Assembly (NCBI GenBank): GCA_029204225.1
Contig: CM055113.1
Coordinates: 28,625,252-28,689,251 of the forward strand
Source: Diphasiastrum complanatum
Taxonomy: Eukaryota > Streptophyta > Lycopodiopsida > Lycopodiales > Lycopodiaceae
DNA: 64,000 bases
Direction of reading: 5' to 3'
Positions 11,090-23,018 of this stretch are shown here, in pieces (the stretch's first letter is position 1; the number at the start of each line of letters is the position of its first letter). The translations under genes were made by a program, and so were the position numbers. Below the pieces are notes generated by a model. The model was not told the DNA's origin. It did no database searches and saw nothing but the letters and a program-made list of their open reading frames with translations.

Positions 11090-12368
11090 CTTCCTTCCTG
11101 TTCCCAGGAATCGTCATCGTCTGTACATCCCCTCCATCGAACCAGATGCTCGGTAACTATACCAATCGTTTAGTTCTTGTATCCAAGATCTTTTCGGGTT
11201 CAAGACGAGATACACCCGATGATTCATCCAACAGGTCCAACTGATCTCTAGATCCAAGATGCTCTCCTTCACGTAGACTCTTTTTGAGACGACTAACGTG
11301 AAATACGGGATGCACTTGCGATCCATTCGGGAGTTCCAATTGGTAAGCTAAGGATCCGATCTTTGTCAAGATCTTAAACGGTCCTCTATATCTAGGGGAC
11401 AACTTATAATGCTTGCCGGTACACATTACACTTGAATCCTTCGGGATTCTCAAATATACCCAATCTCCCACTTGGAAGTCTCTCGGTGATCTTTTCAGAT
11501 TTGCATAATGTTTGTCCCTATCCTGGGCACTCTTGACATTTTCACGTGCAATCTGTAGCATTTCCTGCATATCGTGTAGGAAATCCGCTACTTTCTGAAA
11601 CTTGATCGTCCGAGTCTCAACCGCGATGGGTGACCTAGGCTCAAAACCGTACATAAGCATGAACGGGCTATAACCGGTAGCCGAATGCTTACTACTATTA
11701 TAGGCAAACTCGATCAATGGAAGGTACTTTTCCCAATCAGATTGCCGTCTGGAAACATATGCTCGAAGCATTTGTTCCATCGTCTGATTTGTTCTTTCCG
11801 TCTGTCCATCCGTCTCAGGATGATCAGAAGAACCCAAGCTCAGTGTCGTCTCTAGTTTAGCGAATACGGCTGACCAAAAGTGACCGGTGAACTTCGGATC
11901 GCGATCGCTCACAATATCACTTGGTAAACCGTAAAGCCTAAACAGACGCTCTACAAATATCCGAGCTAAATCAGAAGCCTTCGCGGTGGTCTTTACCGGA
12001 ATAAACGTAGCCAATTTGGTAAGACGGTCGATCACAACCCAAATTGCATCATGTTGTTTATTCGTCCGCGGTAACCCAACCACGAAATCCATGGAAATAC
12101 TATCCCATCTCTTATCAAGGATATCCAATGGATGCAACAAACCGCCAGCCTTATGGCGTTCAGCTCTATTCCACTCGCATTGGTCACACTTGACCACATA
12201 AGATTCTACAAAGAGCTTGAGTTTTGGCCAATAAAAATCCCTTCTTACCAAATCCAATGTACGATGTATGCCGAGATGTCCTGCGCATGGTGAGTCATGA
12301 CATTCATAAAGAATTTGATTCTTAACAACATCCACATCAGGCACACAAACCTTCCCTTTCCTGAACAA
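11090..12368 (-). pseudogene. Gypsy 1 integrase with C-terminal chromodomain
   Basis: A 403-codon frame contains the zinc-binding HHCC region (HLGIHRTLDLVRRDFYWPKL and CDQC) and the catalytic core with D,D and E (DSISMDFVVGLP, LPSDIVSDRDPKF, HPETDGQTERTNQTMEQML). It ends with HPVFHVSRLKKSL. A frameshift near 11160 then gives TEHLVRWRG and DDDDSWE, a typical chromodomain end. The integrase inserts element cDNA, and in chromoviruses the chromodomain guides targeting. The frameshift and the gap from RNase H make this copy nonfunctional. Confidence 0.9.
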
Positions 12369-12513
12369 TAGTCCATTACGGATAGAGAAGCATCAGTACC
12401 CTTTATATCCTTCCCCCCAGACTGATCACCATGAACATCAGTCCTGCTTGAAGAAACTGCTAGAACCCTATTCCAGATTGGTCCAAAATGTGGGTCTTTC
12501 TCATAAAGACCTC

Positions 12514-13047
12514 TCAGGGAGAGATAAAAGTTTGTACAGATCTCAGAAAGGAAAGTTCGTTCACTTCACCAATTCGACTAAGTGCATCAGCCACCTGATT
12601 AAATGAGCCCCTGATATACCGCACTTCAAAGTCAAATTCTTGCATGAGTTCTGCCCATCTGGCCTTACGACCTCGCAAATCATTTCGAGTACAAAAATAC
12701 TTTAAAGGTTGATGATCCGTATTAACCACGAATTTATTACCGTACAGGTAATGCCTCCATGATTTCAAAGCATGGATCACAACAAAAAGCTCTTTTTCCT
12801 GAGTGGTGTACCTGACCTGTGCATCAGTTAGTTTATTACTCTCAAAGGCAACGGGCTGACCCTCCTGTAAGAGAACAGCTCCAATAGCCGTATCACTCGC
12901 ATCAGTGTTAATGACAAACGACAAATCTGGATCCGCTATTCTCAAAACTGGAGCTGAGGCAATTAGAAGCTTGAGTTTGCGAAAACTCTCATCTAATTTC
13001 TCATTCCATCTAATAGGAGGACTTGGCCTACCTTTGCGGCTTTTCAC
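12514..13047 (-). pseudogene. Gypsy 1 RNase H domain
   Basis: The frame carries LSFVINTDASDTAIGAVLLQ (first catalytic Asp), QVRYTTQEKELFVVIHALK (catalytic Glu) and VVNTDHQPLKYF, followed by GRKARWAELMQEFDFEVRYI and VADALSR. This is the standard Ty3/Gypsy RNase H plus linker that degrades RNA in the RNA-DNA hybrid. It overlaps the RT thumb frame by about 20 bases in another frame, and about 145 bp of broken sequence separates it from the integrase. Confidence 0.9.
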
Positions 13048-14948
13048 CTTTCAACAGACTGTTGAGAGGTGCAACAATCTTTGAGTACTCCTCTGCAAAT
13101 CTACGGAAAAACACAGTGAAACCTAAGAATGACTTAAATTCACGTACCGTTCTAGGAATTGGCCATTCCACTACCGTCTTCACCTTTTCTTCGTCAATCT
13201 TGATCCCAAAGGAGGTAATCTTATGACCTAGGTAAAGAAGTTCCTTCTTGAAGAATTCGCTTTGATTCTTTTGCATAAAGCTTCTCTTGTCTTGAGATAC
13301 GTAAGACAGTACGGAGATGCTTAGCATGCTCTTTGAGTGTTCTGCTACAGATCAGAATATCGTCCAGAAACACTACTACGAACTTCCCCAAATATGGACG
13401 AAATAAATCATTCATCATTTGTTGGAAAGTAGCCAGAGCATTCGTCAAACCAAAGGGCAATACAAGAAACTCGTAGTGGCCAAACCTGGTCCTAAAACTG
13501 GTTTTAGATACATCTTCCGGATGTATCCTAATCTGATGGTATCTCGTATGTAGATCAATTTTCGTGAAGTATTTAGCTCCATTCAATCGATCTATGAGAT
13601 CGTCCATCCTGGGCAACGAGTATTTATTTTTAACTGTTAGTTTGTTCAGACCCTTGTAATCTACACATAATCGAAAACTCCCATCTTTCTTACTCGTAAG
13701 AAGGACAGGTGCTCCCCATGGAGATTTACTAGGTCTTATGTGTCCCATCCTGAGATACTCCTTGATATGCCTAGCCACTTCCTCCTCTTCCTTCTGACTA
13801 AACCGATATGGTTGTCTGAAGATAGGACGACTATCGGGCAAAAGATCTATCTTATGATCTACCGACCGAGCGGGTGGTAGTCCATAAGTTAGCTGCTTCG
13901 AAAAAACTTCACTAAACTCTTGCTTTAAATCTTGCAAAAGCTGTTGTTCCTGATGCGAATTTTCGGTGTTAAAACATGGAAACACATTCACATCCCCAAC
14001 ATCACAATGCATACGAGATTTCAAAAGCAAGTGAAAGAGTTCATACTCAGAATCATGAAGTTTCTCAATTAATTCAGCCGAGGAAATCATTGGCAATGGG
14101 AGTACATCGGTCTCTCTAGAAATAGAGATAATCTGATCAAACTTATCTTTAAATACCATAGAATGATTTTTAAAATCTATCTCTAAAGAGTCTGATTTGC
14201 CAAAAAACCATTCATAGCCCAAAATTACATCAGTCCGGTCTAGATTCATGACATGGAAATCTAACGGCTCAACATAGTCCTGCATCCGAAGCTCTAAGTT
14301 CGAGACTTTGACATCCCAAATCTCAGTGTCCGACCCTGAGGCAAGACGGACCACGTAACGGTGATCACTAGCCAAGGTGGGCACTCGGAGCTTCTGCACA
14401 AGTCGAGCATTCAAAAAATTGTGAGTACTTCCGGAATCAAATAGGACATTCACGTCTTTTGCTAAAATATTGCCTCTCACACAAAACAATTCATTAGGCT
14501 TGAAAGAGAGTGCACTAAAGTTACAAGTACAGTCACAATTATTCAACAAATTGACTTCCAATTTACCTGCCGGTAAATCCACAGTCATGAAACTTGACGA
14601 CTTTGCTTTTCGTTCGGGGCAGTGTTTGGCACGGTGCCCGGGTTTATTGCAGAGGAAACACAGATTCTGTTTAAGTGCCGCCAACCGTGCTTTGTCTTTC
14701 ACCACCAATTTCTTCTTCTTCTTCTTCTTCTTTGATTGTTGGTACGCTTCTGCTTCCAGCTCGTCAAAAAACAGCTTCTTACGCTTGTTAGATTTTTCTT
14801 GCTTGGGTTTCGGGGTTGTTTGGCCGTGCACGCTTTTCCGTGATGCAACAACTGTACTATCATAGGCTTTCGCCACACGGATAGCATCCTCTAGTGTTGA
14901 GGATATTTCGTTTGCATTCATTTTGATAGTTAGCTGGCAGTCCGACAA
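13028..14948 (-). pseudogene. Gypsy 1 zinc knuckle, protease and reverse transcriptase
   Basis: The main frame (575 codons) has a poly-Lys stretch, the CCHC knuckle [14 protein letters not shown], the aspartic protease [17 protein letters not shown], and RT motifs [36 protein letters not shown] and [11 protein letters not shown]. The thumb continues in a second frame (13327-13028, [18 protein letters not shown]). The gag-pol order and the later chromodomain place it among chromoviruses. The frame break near 13225 is small. A near-identical copy of the knuckle-protease part lies at 16.4-17.1 kb. Confidence 0.92.
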
Positions 14949-15567
14949 TAAATTGCCATTGTGCTAACTTACGATAAAAAAGCAGCACCTTGGCCAAAGA
15001 GTCCAAGAACTCTTGGACATAACCGTCCAGTTCTCGGCTGCCCATTTTGCAGTTGATAAACCGAATATACAGCTCGGAATCGTCTATCGTGACAAAAGCT
15101 TTCCAGAATTCCATCAGGAATCCAGCCCAAGTCACCGGTTTCGTGGAAAGTTCCCTCCACCAAGAAGGGGCTTTGCCTTCTAGAAACAATAGAACCGACG
15201 ATATTCGTTTATCTTCTGGGACGTTGTGCAAGCTAAAATAGCTTGTCCAACGGTTTATCAAGTCTTCAACAACTTCCGGGCGTTTAAACTTTTTATCACC
15301 GGAAAATATTTCCGGTTGGTAGTCCAAGTTGTCAGAGCTAATTGTTTGTAGTTGATTAAATAGATTTTGCATTTGTTTATCCCGTTGTTTATTGCTTTGA
15401 TGAAGTTCTAAAACTGCCTTGCCTAAGGTTTGCAACAGTTTTTCTGAGTCTAGGGTGCCATCACTTCCGGGTGAGGCCGGTTGAATCTCCGTATTTTCCC
15501 CATCACTTCTTGGTGATGTCGGGTGAATCTCGGTATCACCCCCCTCCAAAATTTCATTAGTATCCAT
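14860..15567 (-). CDS. Gypsy 1 Gag, N-terminal part
   Basis: A 235-codon frame begins [17 protein letters not shown] and includes [20 protein letters not shown] and [11 protein letters not shown], the usual plant Gypsy Gag core, with a glutamine-rich short coil ([19 protein letters not shown]). It overlaps the next frame (starting 14948), so Gag is split from its zinc knuckle by one frameshift. The start is the first ATG after a noncoding leader shared with the second copy (17784). Confidence 0.85.
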   Translation of the reverse strand: MDTNEILEGGDTEIHPTSPRSDGENTEIQPASPGSDGTLDSEKLLQTLGKAVLELHQSNKQRDKQMQNLFNQLQTISSDNLDYQPEIFSGDKKFKRPEVVEDLINRWTSYFSLHNVPEDKRISSVLLFLEGKAPSWWRELSTKPVTWAGFLMEFWKAFVTIDDSELYIRFINCKMGSRELDGYVQEFLDSLAKVLLFYRKLAQWQFIVGLPANYQNECKRNILNTRGCYPCGESL

Positions 15568-16039
15568 TTGCTTGCCAACTGAAAATCAAAAAATAATTTC
15601 GTTCAGTTAACGCATTCATTACGGGTATAATAGTTACTGAACCAAGCAATGTCTACAAAAAAACTAATTTTTTAGACCATACGTGCTATACCAATGAATC
15701 GGCAAATGGATCACTATGCAATAAAAAACTGGAATTTAAACATCAATGCACTGAAAATCTTTTAACAACTCTTAGCTCAATTAGTAACTGCAAATTTTAA
15801 CTTATCAGTTCTTAAAAATTGAAAAAACCCATGTCAAAAACGAAATCCATAAGTATCGAAAAACATCCCAACCAAGCACCCTTTCCCCTTTCACCCCCCA
15901 AAAACCTACTACGCATGGCCACTCGTGAACTTGCCACGACACACCCCCCCCCCCTTTGTTTTTTCCTCCTCTCCGCGGGCCACAATCGGGTCCCTCCACA
16001 CGCGAGCAACAGATGTGCCTCGAGCCACTGAGATCCGAA

Positions 16040-16119
<80 letters not shown>

Positions 16120-16344
16120 TTCATGGAGGTGTAAACGGGTGGGGGATGAGGGCAGAGTAAACGCCCACCATCACCACACACACAGAGCTTAACAATTGCA
16201 GGTTTCAGGGAAAAAAAGAGGGTGGCTCCAGCAAGTTTTCCAGCATCAACTCTTTTTGAGTTACATCATAGTTTTTCAAGTTTTATGCTACAGGAAGCAA
16301 CAAGGCACAAAGCATCTGCTGTTTCTTTGCAAATTGCAACTGCC
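15568..16344 (-). other. Gypsy 1 leader region with (GA)n tract
   Basis: This noncoding sequence upstream of gag is repeated almost exactly at 17785-18555. It contains a C-rich run (15944-15954) and a GA repeat at 16041-16117. No LTR end or primer site is recognisable, so the original 5' LTR seems to be lost. The GA tract here is not flanked by a LINE. Confidence 0.6.
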
Positions 16345-16421
16345 TTAAGATAGAGTAGCCTAATCATATTAGTACTTATACACAACAAGATGATTGAGCA
16401 CTAGAACAATTCTTAGATTAA
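16345..16421 (+). repeat. 77-bp segment identical to 25131-25207
   Basis: From TTAAGATAGAG to TCTTAGATTAA the sequence matches 25131-25207 base for base. At the distal site it is part of a minus-strand Copia LTR fragment. Here it sits exactly at the seam between the two gag-leader copies of the Gypsy, as a patch of foreign sequence. Confidence 0.95.
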
Positions 16422-18269
16422 AAAACCATTCATAGCCCAAAATTACATCAGTCCGGTCCAGATTCATGACATGGAAATCTAACGGCTCAACATAGTCCTG
16501 CATCCGAAGCTCTAAGTTCGAGACTTTGACATCCCAAATCTCAGTGTCCGACCCTGAGGCAAGACGGACCACGTAACGGTGATCACTGGCCATGGTGGGC
16601 ACTCGGAGCTTCTGCACAAGTCGAGCATTCAAAAAATTGTGAGTACTACCTGAATCAAATAGCACATTCACGTCTTTCCCTAAAATATTGCCTCTCACAC
16701 GAAACAATTCATTAGGCTTGAAAGAGAGTGCACTAAAGTCACAAGTACAGTCACAATTATTCAACAAATTGACTTCCAATGTACCTGCCGGTAAATCCAT
16801 AGTCATGAAACTTGATGACTTTGCTTTCCGTTCGGGGCAGTGTTTGGCACGGTGCCCGGGTTTATTGCAGAGGAAACACAGATTCTGTTTAAGTGCCGCC
16901 AACCGTGCTTTGTCTTTCACCACCAATTTCTTCTTCTTCTTCTTCTTCTTTGACTGTTGGTACGTTTATGCTTCAAGCTCGTCAAAAAACAGCTTCTTAC
17001 GCTTGTTAGATTTTTCTTGCTTGGGTTTCGGGGCTGTTTGGCCGTGCACGCTTTTCCGTGATGCAACAACTGTACTATCATAGGCTTTCGCCACACGGAT
17101 AGCATCCTCTAGTGTTGAGGATATTTCGTTTGCATTCATTTTGATAGTTAGCTGGCAGTCCGGCAATAAATTGCCATTGTGCTAACTTACGATAAAAAAG
17201 CAGCACCTTGGCCAAAGAGTCCAAGAACTCTTGGACATAACCGTCCAGTTCTCGGCTGCCCATTTTGCAGTTGATAAACCGAATATACAGCTCGGAATCG
17301 TCTATCGTGACAAAAGCTTTCCAAAATTCCATCAGGAATCCAGCCCAAGTCACCGGTTTCGTGGAAAGTTCCCTCCACCAAGAAGGGGCTTTGCCTTCTA
17401 GAAACAATAGAACCGACGGTATTCGTTTATCTTCTGGGACGTTGTGCAAGCTAAAATAGCTTGTCCAACGGTTTATCAAGTCTTCAACAACTTCCGGGCA
17501 TTTAAACTTTTTATCGCCGGAAATATTTCCGGTTGGTAGCCCAAGTTGTCAGAGCTAATTGTTTGTAGTTGATTAAATAGATTTTGCATTTGTTTATCCC
17601 GTTGTTTATTGCTTTGATGAAGTTCTAAAATTGCCTTGCCTAAGGTTTGCAACAGTTTTTCTGAGTCTAGGGTGTCATCACTGCCGAGTGAGGCCGGTTG
17701 AATCTCCGTATTTTCCCCATCACTTCCTGGTGATGTTGGGTGAATCTCGGTAGCACCCCCCTCCAAAATTTCATCAGTATCCATTTGCTTGCCAACTGAA
17801 AATCAAAAAATAATTTCGTTCAGTTAACGCATTCATTACGGGTATAATAGTTACTGAACCAAGCAATGTCTACAAAAAAACTAATTTTTTAGACCATACG
17901 TGCTATACCAATGAATCGGCAAATGGATCACTACGCAATAAAAAACTGGAATTTAAACATCAATGCACTGAAAATCTTTTAACAACTCTTAGCTCAATTA
18001 GTAACTGCAAAATTTAACTTATCAGTTCTTAAAAACTGAAAAACCCATGTCAAAAACGAAATCCATAAGTATCGAAAAACATCCCAACCAAGCACCCTTT
18101 CCGCTTTCACCCCCCAAAAACCTACTACGCATGGCCACTCAAGTTCACCAAAGGTGAACTTGCCACGACACACCCCCCCCCTTTCTTTTTTCCTCCTCTC
18201 CGCGGGTCACAATCGGGTCCCTCCACACGCAAGCAGCAGATGTGCCTCGGGCCACTGAGATCCGAAACC

Positions 18270-18326
<57 letters not shown>

Positions 18327-18555
18327 TTCATGGAGGCGTAAACGGGTGGGGGATGAGGGCAGAGTAAACGCCCACCATCACCACACACACAGAGCTTAAC
18401 AATTGCAGGTTTCAGGGAAAAAAAGAGGGTGGCTCCAGCAAGTTTTCCAGCATCAACTCTTTTTGAGTTACATCACAGTTTTTCAAGTTTTATGCTACAG
18501 GAAGCAACAAGGCACAAAGCATCTGCTGTTTCTTTGCAGATTGCAACTGCCTTAA
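16422..18555 (-). mobile_element. Second, partial copy of Gypsy 1 (leader, gag, protease)
   Basis: The sequence repeats 14205-16347 at an offset of about 2.2 kb, ending at the protease (YEWFF). Gag (17784, MDTDEILEGGATEI), the knuckle [14 protein letters not shown] and the protease [12 protein letters not shown] are visible, broken by small indels near 17510 and 16970. A GA tract lies at 18272-18324. No RT, RNase H or integrase follows. The identity is very high, so the duplication is recent relative to decay of the rest. Confidence 0.9.
16424..17784 (-). pseudogene. Gag-protease fragment of second Gypsy 1 copy
   Basis: Frames at 17784-17476, 17479-17078, 17166-16966 and 16926-16424 give Gag ([24 protein letters not shown]), the Lys-rich knuckle region ([14 protein letters not shown]) and the aspartic protease ([10 protein letters not shown], then [16 protein letters not shown]). 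A frameshift at about 17510 splits Gag and a stop in the linker (about 16968) splits the next part. Protein changes relative to the first copy are few. The fragment ends where the 77-bp foreign patch begins. Confidence 0.85.
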
Positions 18556-18729
18556 CAATGATTTACTGTTTGATATTGCTTTTATTTACTAGTTTCCAGC
18601 ATAAGCAAGGTTTCAAAACAAGATTTGCAGGGTTTGCCCTCACAATGCATGAAAAACAGCAGTTATGCTACCAAAATTTCCACAAACTGATTTTTGCAGG
18701 TTACAATGACTATTTTATCAGATAGCACT

Positions 18730-19870
18730 AAGAGGCTACTATCTCCAGTGGCAGCCCATCATAGGAGAACACCGTGTCTCTCATATGCTGACGATTGGTG
18801 TTGAACACCATGACCTTAGTCTTACCAATGTTCACCTCAAACCCCATGTCTGGCAGAAAGTATATAAAGCATCAAGGTGCCGCTGAAGCCCAGATGCTGA
18901 TCTCGATAGAAGTATCACGTCATCCGCATACAGTGGAATAGGGATAATCATATCTGCTAACGGACAGCCATCTCCACCCTCTTCCCTGATAATCTGCTCA
19001 AGATCATCAATATATGGAGGAAAGAGAGTAGGGGACAAAGAACATCCTTGCTTAACTCCCACTGTACTATGAATGTAAGAGTACCATCCATCACCGTCTC
19101 GAAAACGAGCCAACACTCTCTCATACAATGTGACGATAGCAGCAATGATTTCTTGAGAAAAGCCAAGCGATGCTAGGTGCTGGAGTAAAAGGTGTCTCGG
19201 AACAGAATCAAAGGCTTTGCGGAAATCCACAAAGCAACAATAAATCTTCTGCTTCCTGAACTTAGCCTCCTCAATAATGCATCTCAGGATGAATATCTGG
19301 TCAGCCGTGGAGTAGCTAGCGCGAAAACTTGCCTGTCCCATAGCATGTAACCCCTCTGTACCCCTCTGTCTCTGCCCGTGAGCTGACAATAGACTGCAAA
19401 ACAGATCCATATAGCTTGGCCATAGTACGACTGATCATAATAGTGCGGTAGTTGTCTACAATCAAAGGATCCCTGGCTTTGAGGATAGGGTGTAAAAGGT
19501 TGGTGCACCACGATGCGGGGAGACCGAAGATGACAGATTGGTTAAAGATATGGGAAATGTATGGGGCAATAATGTGAGCAACTGGTTTTAGACATCAGTG
19601 GCTTTTTGGGTTTGACCATTTTGGATGGCATTTTCAACCATGGACAGGGTGAAGAGGGTGAATTCTGAAGGGCGTGGGGAAAGAGAAATGGAAAGAGAGT
19701 CAACTACATAAAGCTTAGTAGCATAATCTATCCATGACTCAATAGCAATAGGAGCGGGTTTATAAGGGTTTTTAGAGAACATCCGCCAAAAGAAATGGGA
19801 GGATGGGGAGGCAATAGCATCAACAAGTTTTTGTCCCCATGACTGGAGATAAGCTGTCTTTTTTTTCAGA
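18730..19870 (-). pseudogene. LINE E: reverse transcriptase fragment
   Basis: Minus-strand frames 19875-19588 and 19410-18832 show non-LTR RT motifs: MVENAIQNGQTQKATDV, MGQASFRASYSTADQI, CCFVDFRKAFDSVP, GVKQGCSLSPTLF and PLYADDVILLS (YADD). It is related to LINE A but clearly diverged. A gap with frameshifts lies between 19588 and 19410. Neither end abuts a GA tract, so it may be an older insertion or a fragment cut by later rearrangement. It is not functional. Confidence 0.88.
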
Positions 19871-19884
19871 GTCACTTTGTGATA

Positions 19885-20600
19885 TCATATCCGACCAAAA
19901 TGAGAATCATTTTCATAATTTCCTCTCATTGAAAGATATAGATCTGTAGAAATTTGAATGAAAGTTGTTTTAATTCACCAATCCAACTAAAAGCATCTTT
20001 TCAGACTTGCATAATGTCGGTCCCCATCCTGGGTACACTAGACATTCTCACGTGCAATCCGTAGCATTTCCTGCATATCAAGTAGGAAATCCGCTACTTT
20101 TGGAAACCTGATCGACCGAGTCTCAACCGCAATGGGTGACCTAGGTTCAAATCCGTACATAAGCATAAACGGGCTATAACCGGTAGCCGAATGCTTACTA
20201 TAACTCAATCTCCATCCAGGATAACATCCTCTCCGAGGAGATATGAATACATATCTTAACTAATCTTCTGATCACGTGAGTAACCTTTCTTTTAAACAAT
20301 CAATATAACTAGAATCTGAACTATGATTCGTCAATCATAATTCATCGGATTCTTGTCCTATACTCAATAAAAGAAGGTAACTACCAATGGTTAGAAGAAC
20401 TTTAAGTTCAGAGTCATCTCTAGTTTAGCAAATATGGCCACCAAAAGCGACCAGTGAACTTCGAATCGCGAATGTTCATAATGTCACTTTGGTAATCCGT
20501 AAAGCCTAACCAGATACTCTAATTACTTGGTCTTTACCCAAATAAACATAGTCGATTTGGTAAGATGGCCAGTCATTACCAAAATTCCACTATCTTGTTT
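19885..20600 (-). pseudogene. Decayed Gypsy fragment (RNase H end and integrase)
   Basis: By nucleotide similarity, 19985-20205 matches 11495-11700 of Gypsy 1 (integrase, shared text such as GGCTATAACCGGTAGCC) and 20400-20600 matches 11840-12080. About 190 bp of unrelated sequence (20205-20395) separates them, and segments are missing. No frame stays open. It is an old relative of Gypsy 1. Confidence 0.7.
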
Positions 20601-21555
20601 ATTCATCCGGGGTAATCTACCATGAGCACAATCCTCTCCTATGAATTAGTTATTCCCTAGAATCTGAGTTATGATTCACCAATCCCAAGTCTCTAGATTC
20701 CCGAGACCATATCATATCATAAGAGTGTATTACAATTCTTAAAAGACACATGAGTTGTTCTTGAAAGTCCTTTCCATCTAAAAAGTTCCAGACTTTTCCA
20801 ACTCACACTCGGTGTCAATAAAAGGATTGTAATTACAAGAATACCCTCACTTTAGATATGGCACAAATTGTCATTCTAAAGTTAGGGTCCCAATCTAGAA
20901 TACGTCTAGATTTTTCTCTTAAGTTCTAATCTAGAATAACTTAAGATTCACAAGAACTTCAGTACATGAAGCTCTGACTTTTGGCAACCCACAACTATCC
21001 AACTCTCCCGAGTCTTCCGGGATAGCATTCCATCTTCTCCGAACGGGAAAAGATAAGTCCCAAAAGTTCTCTTGTATTCTATGCACACCCATCAGTAAAT
21101 GAATCCAAAATGACTCATAAATGATGTGACTTATAAGCAATACCTCTCAACAACAATATTTATAAGTAAGATTATATTGTTGATTTTCCACAACTAACTC
21201 AGAAGTAACGCTTCTGACTCGGTTAGCTGTATCAGATTTAGAAAATATTTCAAATGTCTATGTATCAACAACTAGTTTATGCATGCAAATAAACTTAGTT
21301 CACGGAATACTTTGTAGATCTATAGGATTAGAAGTTTGTACAAAAGGTTTTAATGATCCACAAAGATTCACTACATAGCATATCTCTATAGATAACTCTT
21401 GATCTGTACACAACACTTTCATAACCGAGAATCCTGTAACTAGGTTATCCTCTAAGAGAGAATATTTCTCAAAGAGTGCTATTTCACATCCAAAATCTCA
21501 ACCGGAGATTATCTTAAAAGAATATGTTGTTAGCATGAATTTCTTCCCTTGCATC
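20601..21555. other. Unassigned, probably transposon-derived
   Basis: No coding motif is recognised. Short similarities (AATCTGA..TATGATTC..TCAATC) link 20290-20340 with 20650-20690, suggesting a decayed repeat. AT-rich. Confidence 0.4.
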
Positions 21556-21559
21556 AACC

Positions 21560-22717
21560 CACGGATCTATATGTGATACTCTCTCATAAAGTGCCATCAC
21601 TGCTAAGACGGTGTTATCAGAGAAACCAAGGTCTCGTATCCGCTGAATGAGTAAGGAGCATGGGACAGAGTCGAAGGCTCTCCTGAAGTCCACGAAGCAA
21701 CAATAAACTCGCTCTCGCCGGTGCCGAGCTTCCTGAATAATGGCTCTGAGAGTAAAGATATGATCAATAGTAGAATAATGGGCTCTAAATCCAGCTTGGC
21801 CCATAGCATGCAATCTCCTGGTCTCTGCCTCAGTACTCACAGCTGATTGAAGAATAATGCCGTACAACTTCGTGATAACGTTCCCAATCATAAGAGTCCG
21901 ATAGTTACTAGGATTCATAGGATCACCATTTTTGTGTATGGGGTGGATGATGTTGGTGCACCAAGAAGGAAAACCGGAGACAAGCTTGATTGAGTAGAGT
22001 GGCTAGGAGAGGTGATAGTAAATCAGCAGCATGGATTAAAAGCTCGGATTCAAGGTCATCAATATCCTTGGCTTTATTGGTATTCAATTTCTTGATGGCG
22101 TTGTGGACCATATCAGTAGTGAAGAAGGTAAACTCAGAAGGTCTAGGGGAGATGGAAATGTGTGTGTCAGTATCAATGGTATATAAGGCAGTGACATCAG
22201 TCCAAATGCGCAAATCATCAAGGAGCGGAGGTGGAGCATGGGGAATGAACTCACGCCAGAATGCGCCTGTGGAAGAACTATAGAGAAGATCAATAAGTCG
22301 TTGCTCTTCCAAACTATCATATGCCCGTTTCTTACGACGAAGTAAGCGGGTAAAGAGACGACGTGTGGATTGCAAGAGATGAGGTGTGTGTATGCGAGCA
22401 TGTGTGACAAGGTGATGGTGGGAACGACAATCATCGTCATACCAAGGTGGGCGTACCGATCTAGGCTTGGTGTTTTGTTTGTGTTTGTTACGATGGGGTT
22501 TATAAGGGAAGGAAGCAATGGCAGCTGTATGGAGTGCTGTGGTAAGGAAGGAAGCTTGCGCTTCAAGCGAGCTATGATGTGGGAAAAAGTGGGTAAGCGA
22601 ATGCTGATAGGTAGGTGCGAGTGAGTAGTCAAAAAAGCATTTGGGTGCACGAGACAATGGTGGGGGTGAGAACTGTCGAGGCAAAGAAATAGTAACAAGG
22701 CTAAAGAAAAGGAAGGA

Positions 22718-22722
<5 letters not shown>
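21560..22722 (-). mobile_element. LINE D: RT fragment, 5' end on (GA)n
   Basis: Minus strand: the CT tract is followed directly by CATTCCTTCCTTTTC and then sequence colinear with LINE A from about 6590 to 5440. It covers the region before the RT and the first RT motifs (LNTNKAKDIDDLESELL, MGQAGFRAHYSTIDHI, CCFVDFRRAFDSVP). It stops abruptly at about 21560 within the RT. Frames 22834-21923 and 21918-21514 are separated by a frameshift. The copy is therefore 5'-truncated, with the truncation point exactly on the GA tract, and also cut at its 3' side. Confidence 0.88.

Positions 22723-22793
<71 letters not shown>
22723..22793 (+). repeat. (GA)n tract at the 5' end of LINE D
   Basis: 71 bp of pure GA repeat. 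One side is the truncated 5' end of LINE D; the other side is unrelated host sequence (GTTGAATTTGTGATAAC). Confidence 0.95.
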
Positions 22794-22795
<2 letters not shown>

Positions 22796-23018
22796 GAATT
22801 TGTGATAACAGACCTTGTTAGGAAAGGCTTTCAAAAGGTTTTAATTTTTATTCTCCTTTTAACATAAGAGAAAGAGAATGCTAATAATATACATTCATTT
22901 AAGCAATCCGATTCATGAAGTTCTGATATTTTGATGAGATATATTCAGTCTAGATGCAATCTATGCATTGTTTGTAATTTGTAATTTGAAATTTGAAATT
23001 TGAAATGACAGCTTTTAG

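Noticed and set aside
16041-16117. GA tracts at 16.0 and 18.3 kb as further LINE junctions
   Set aside because: They lie inside the duplicated Gypsy leader with no LINE sequence on either side; they show that GA tracts also occur without LINEs.
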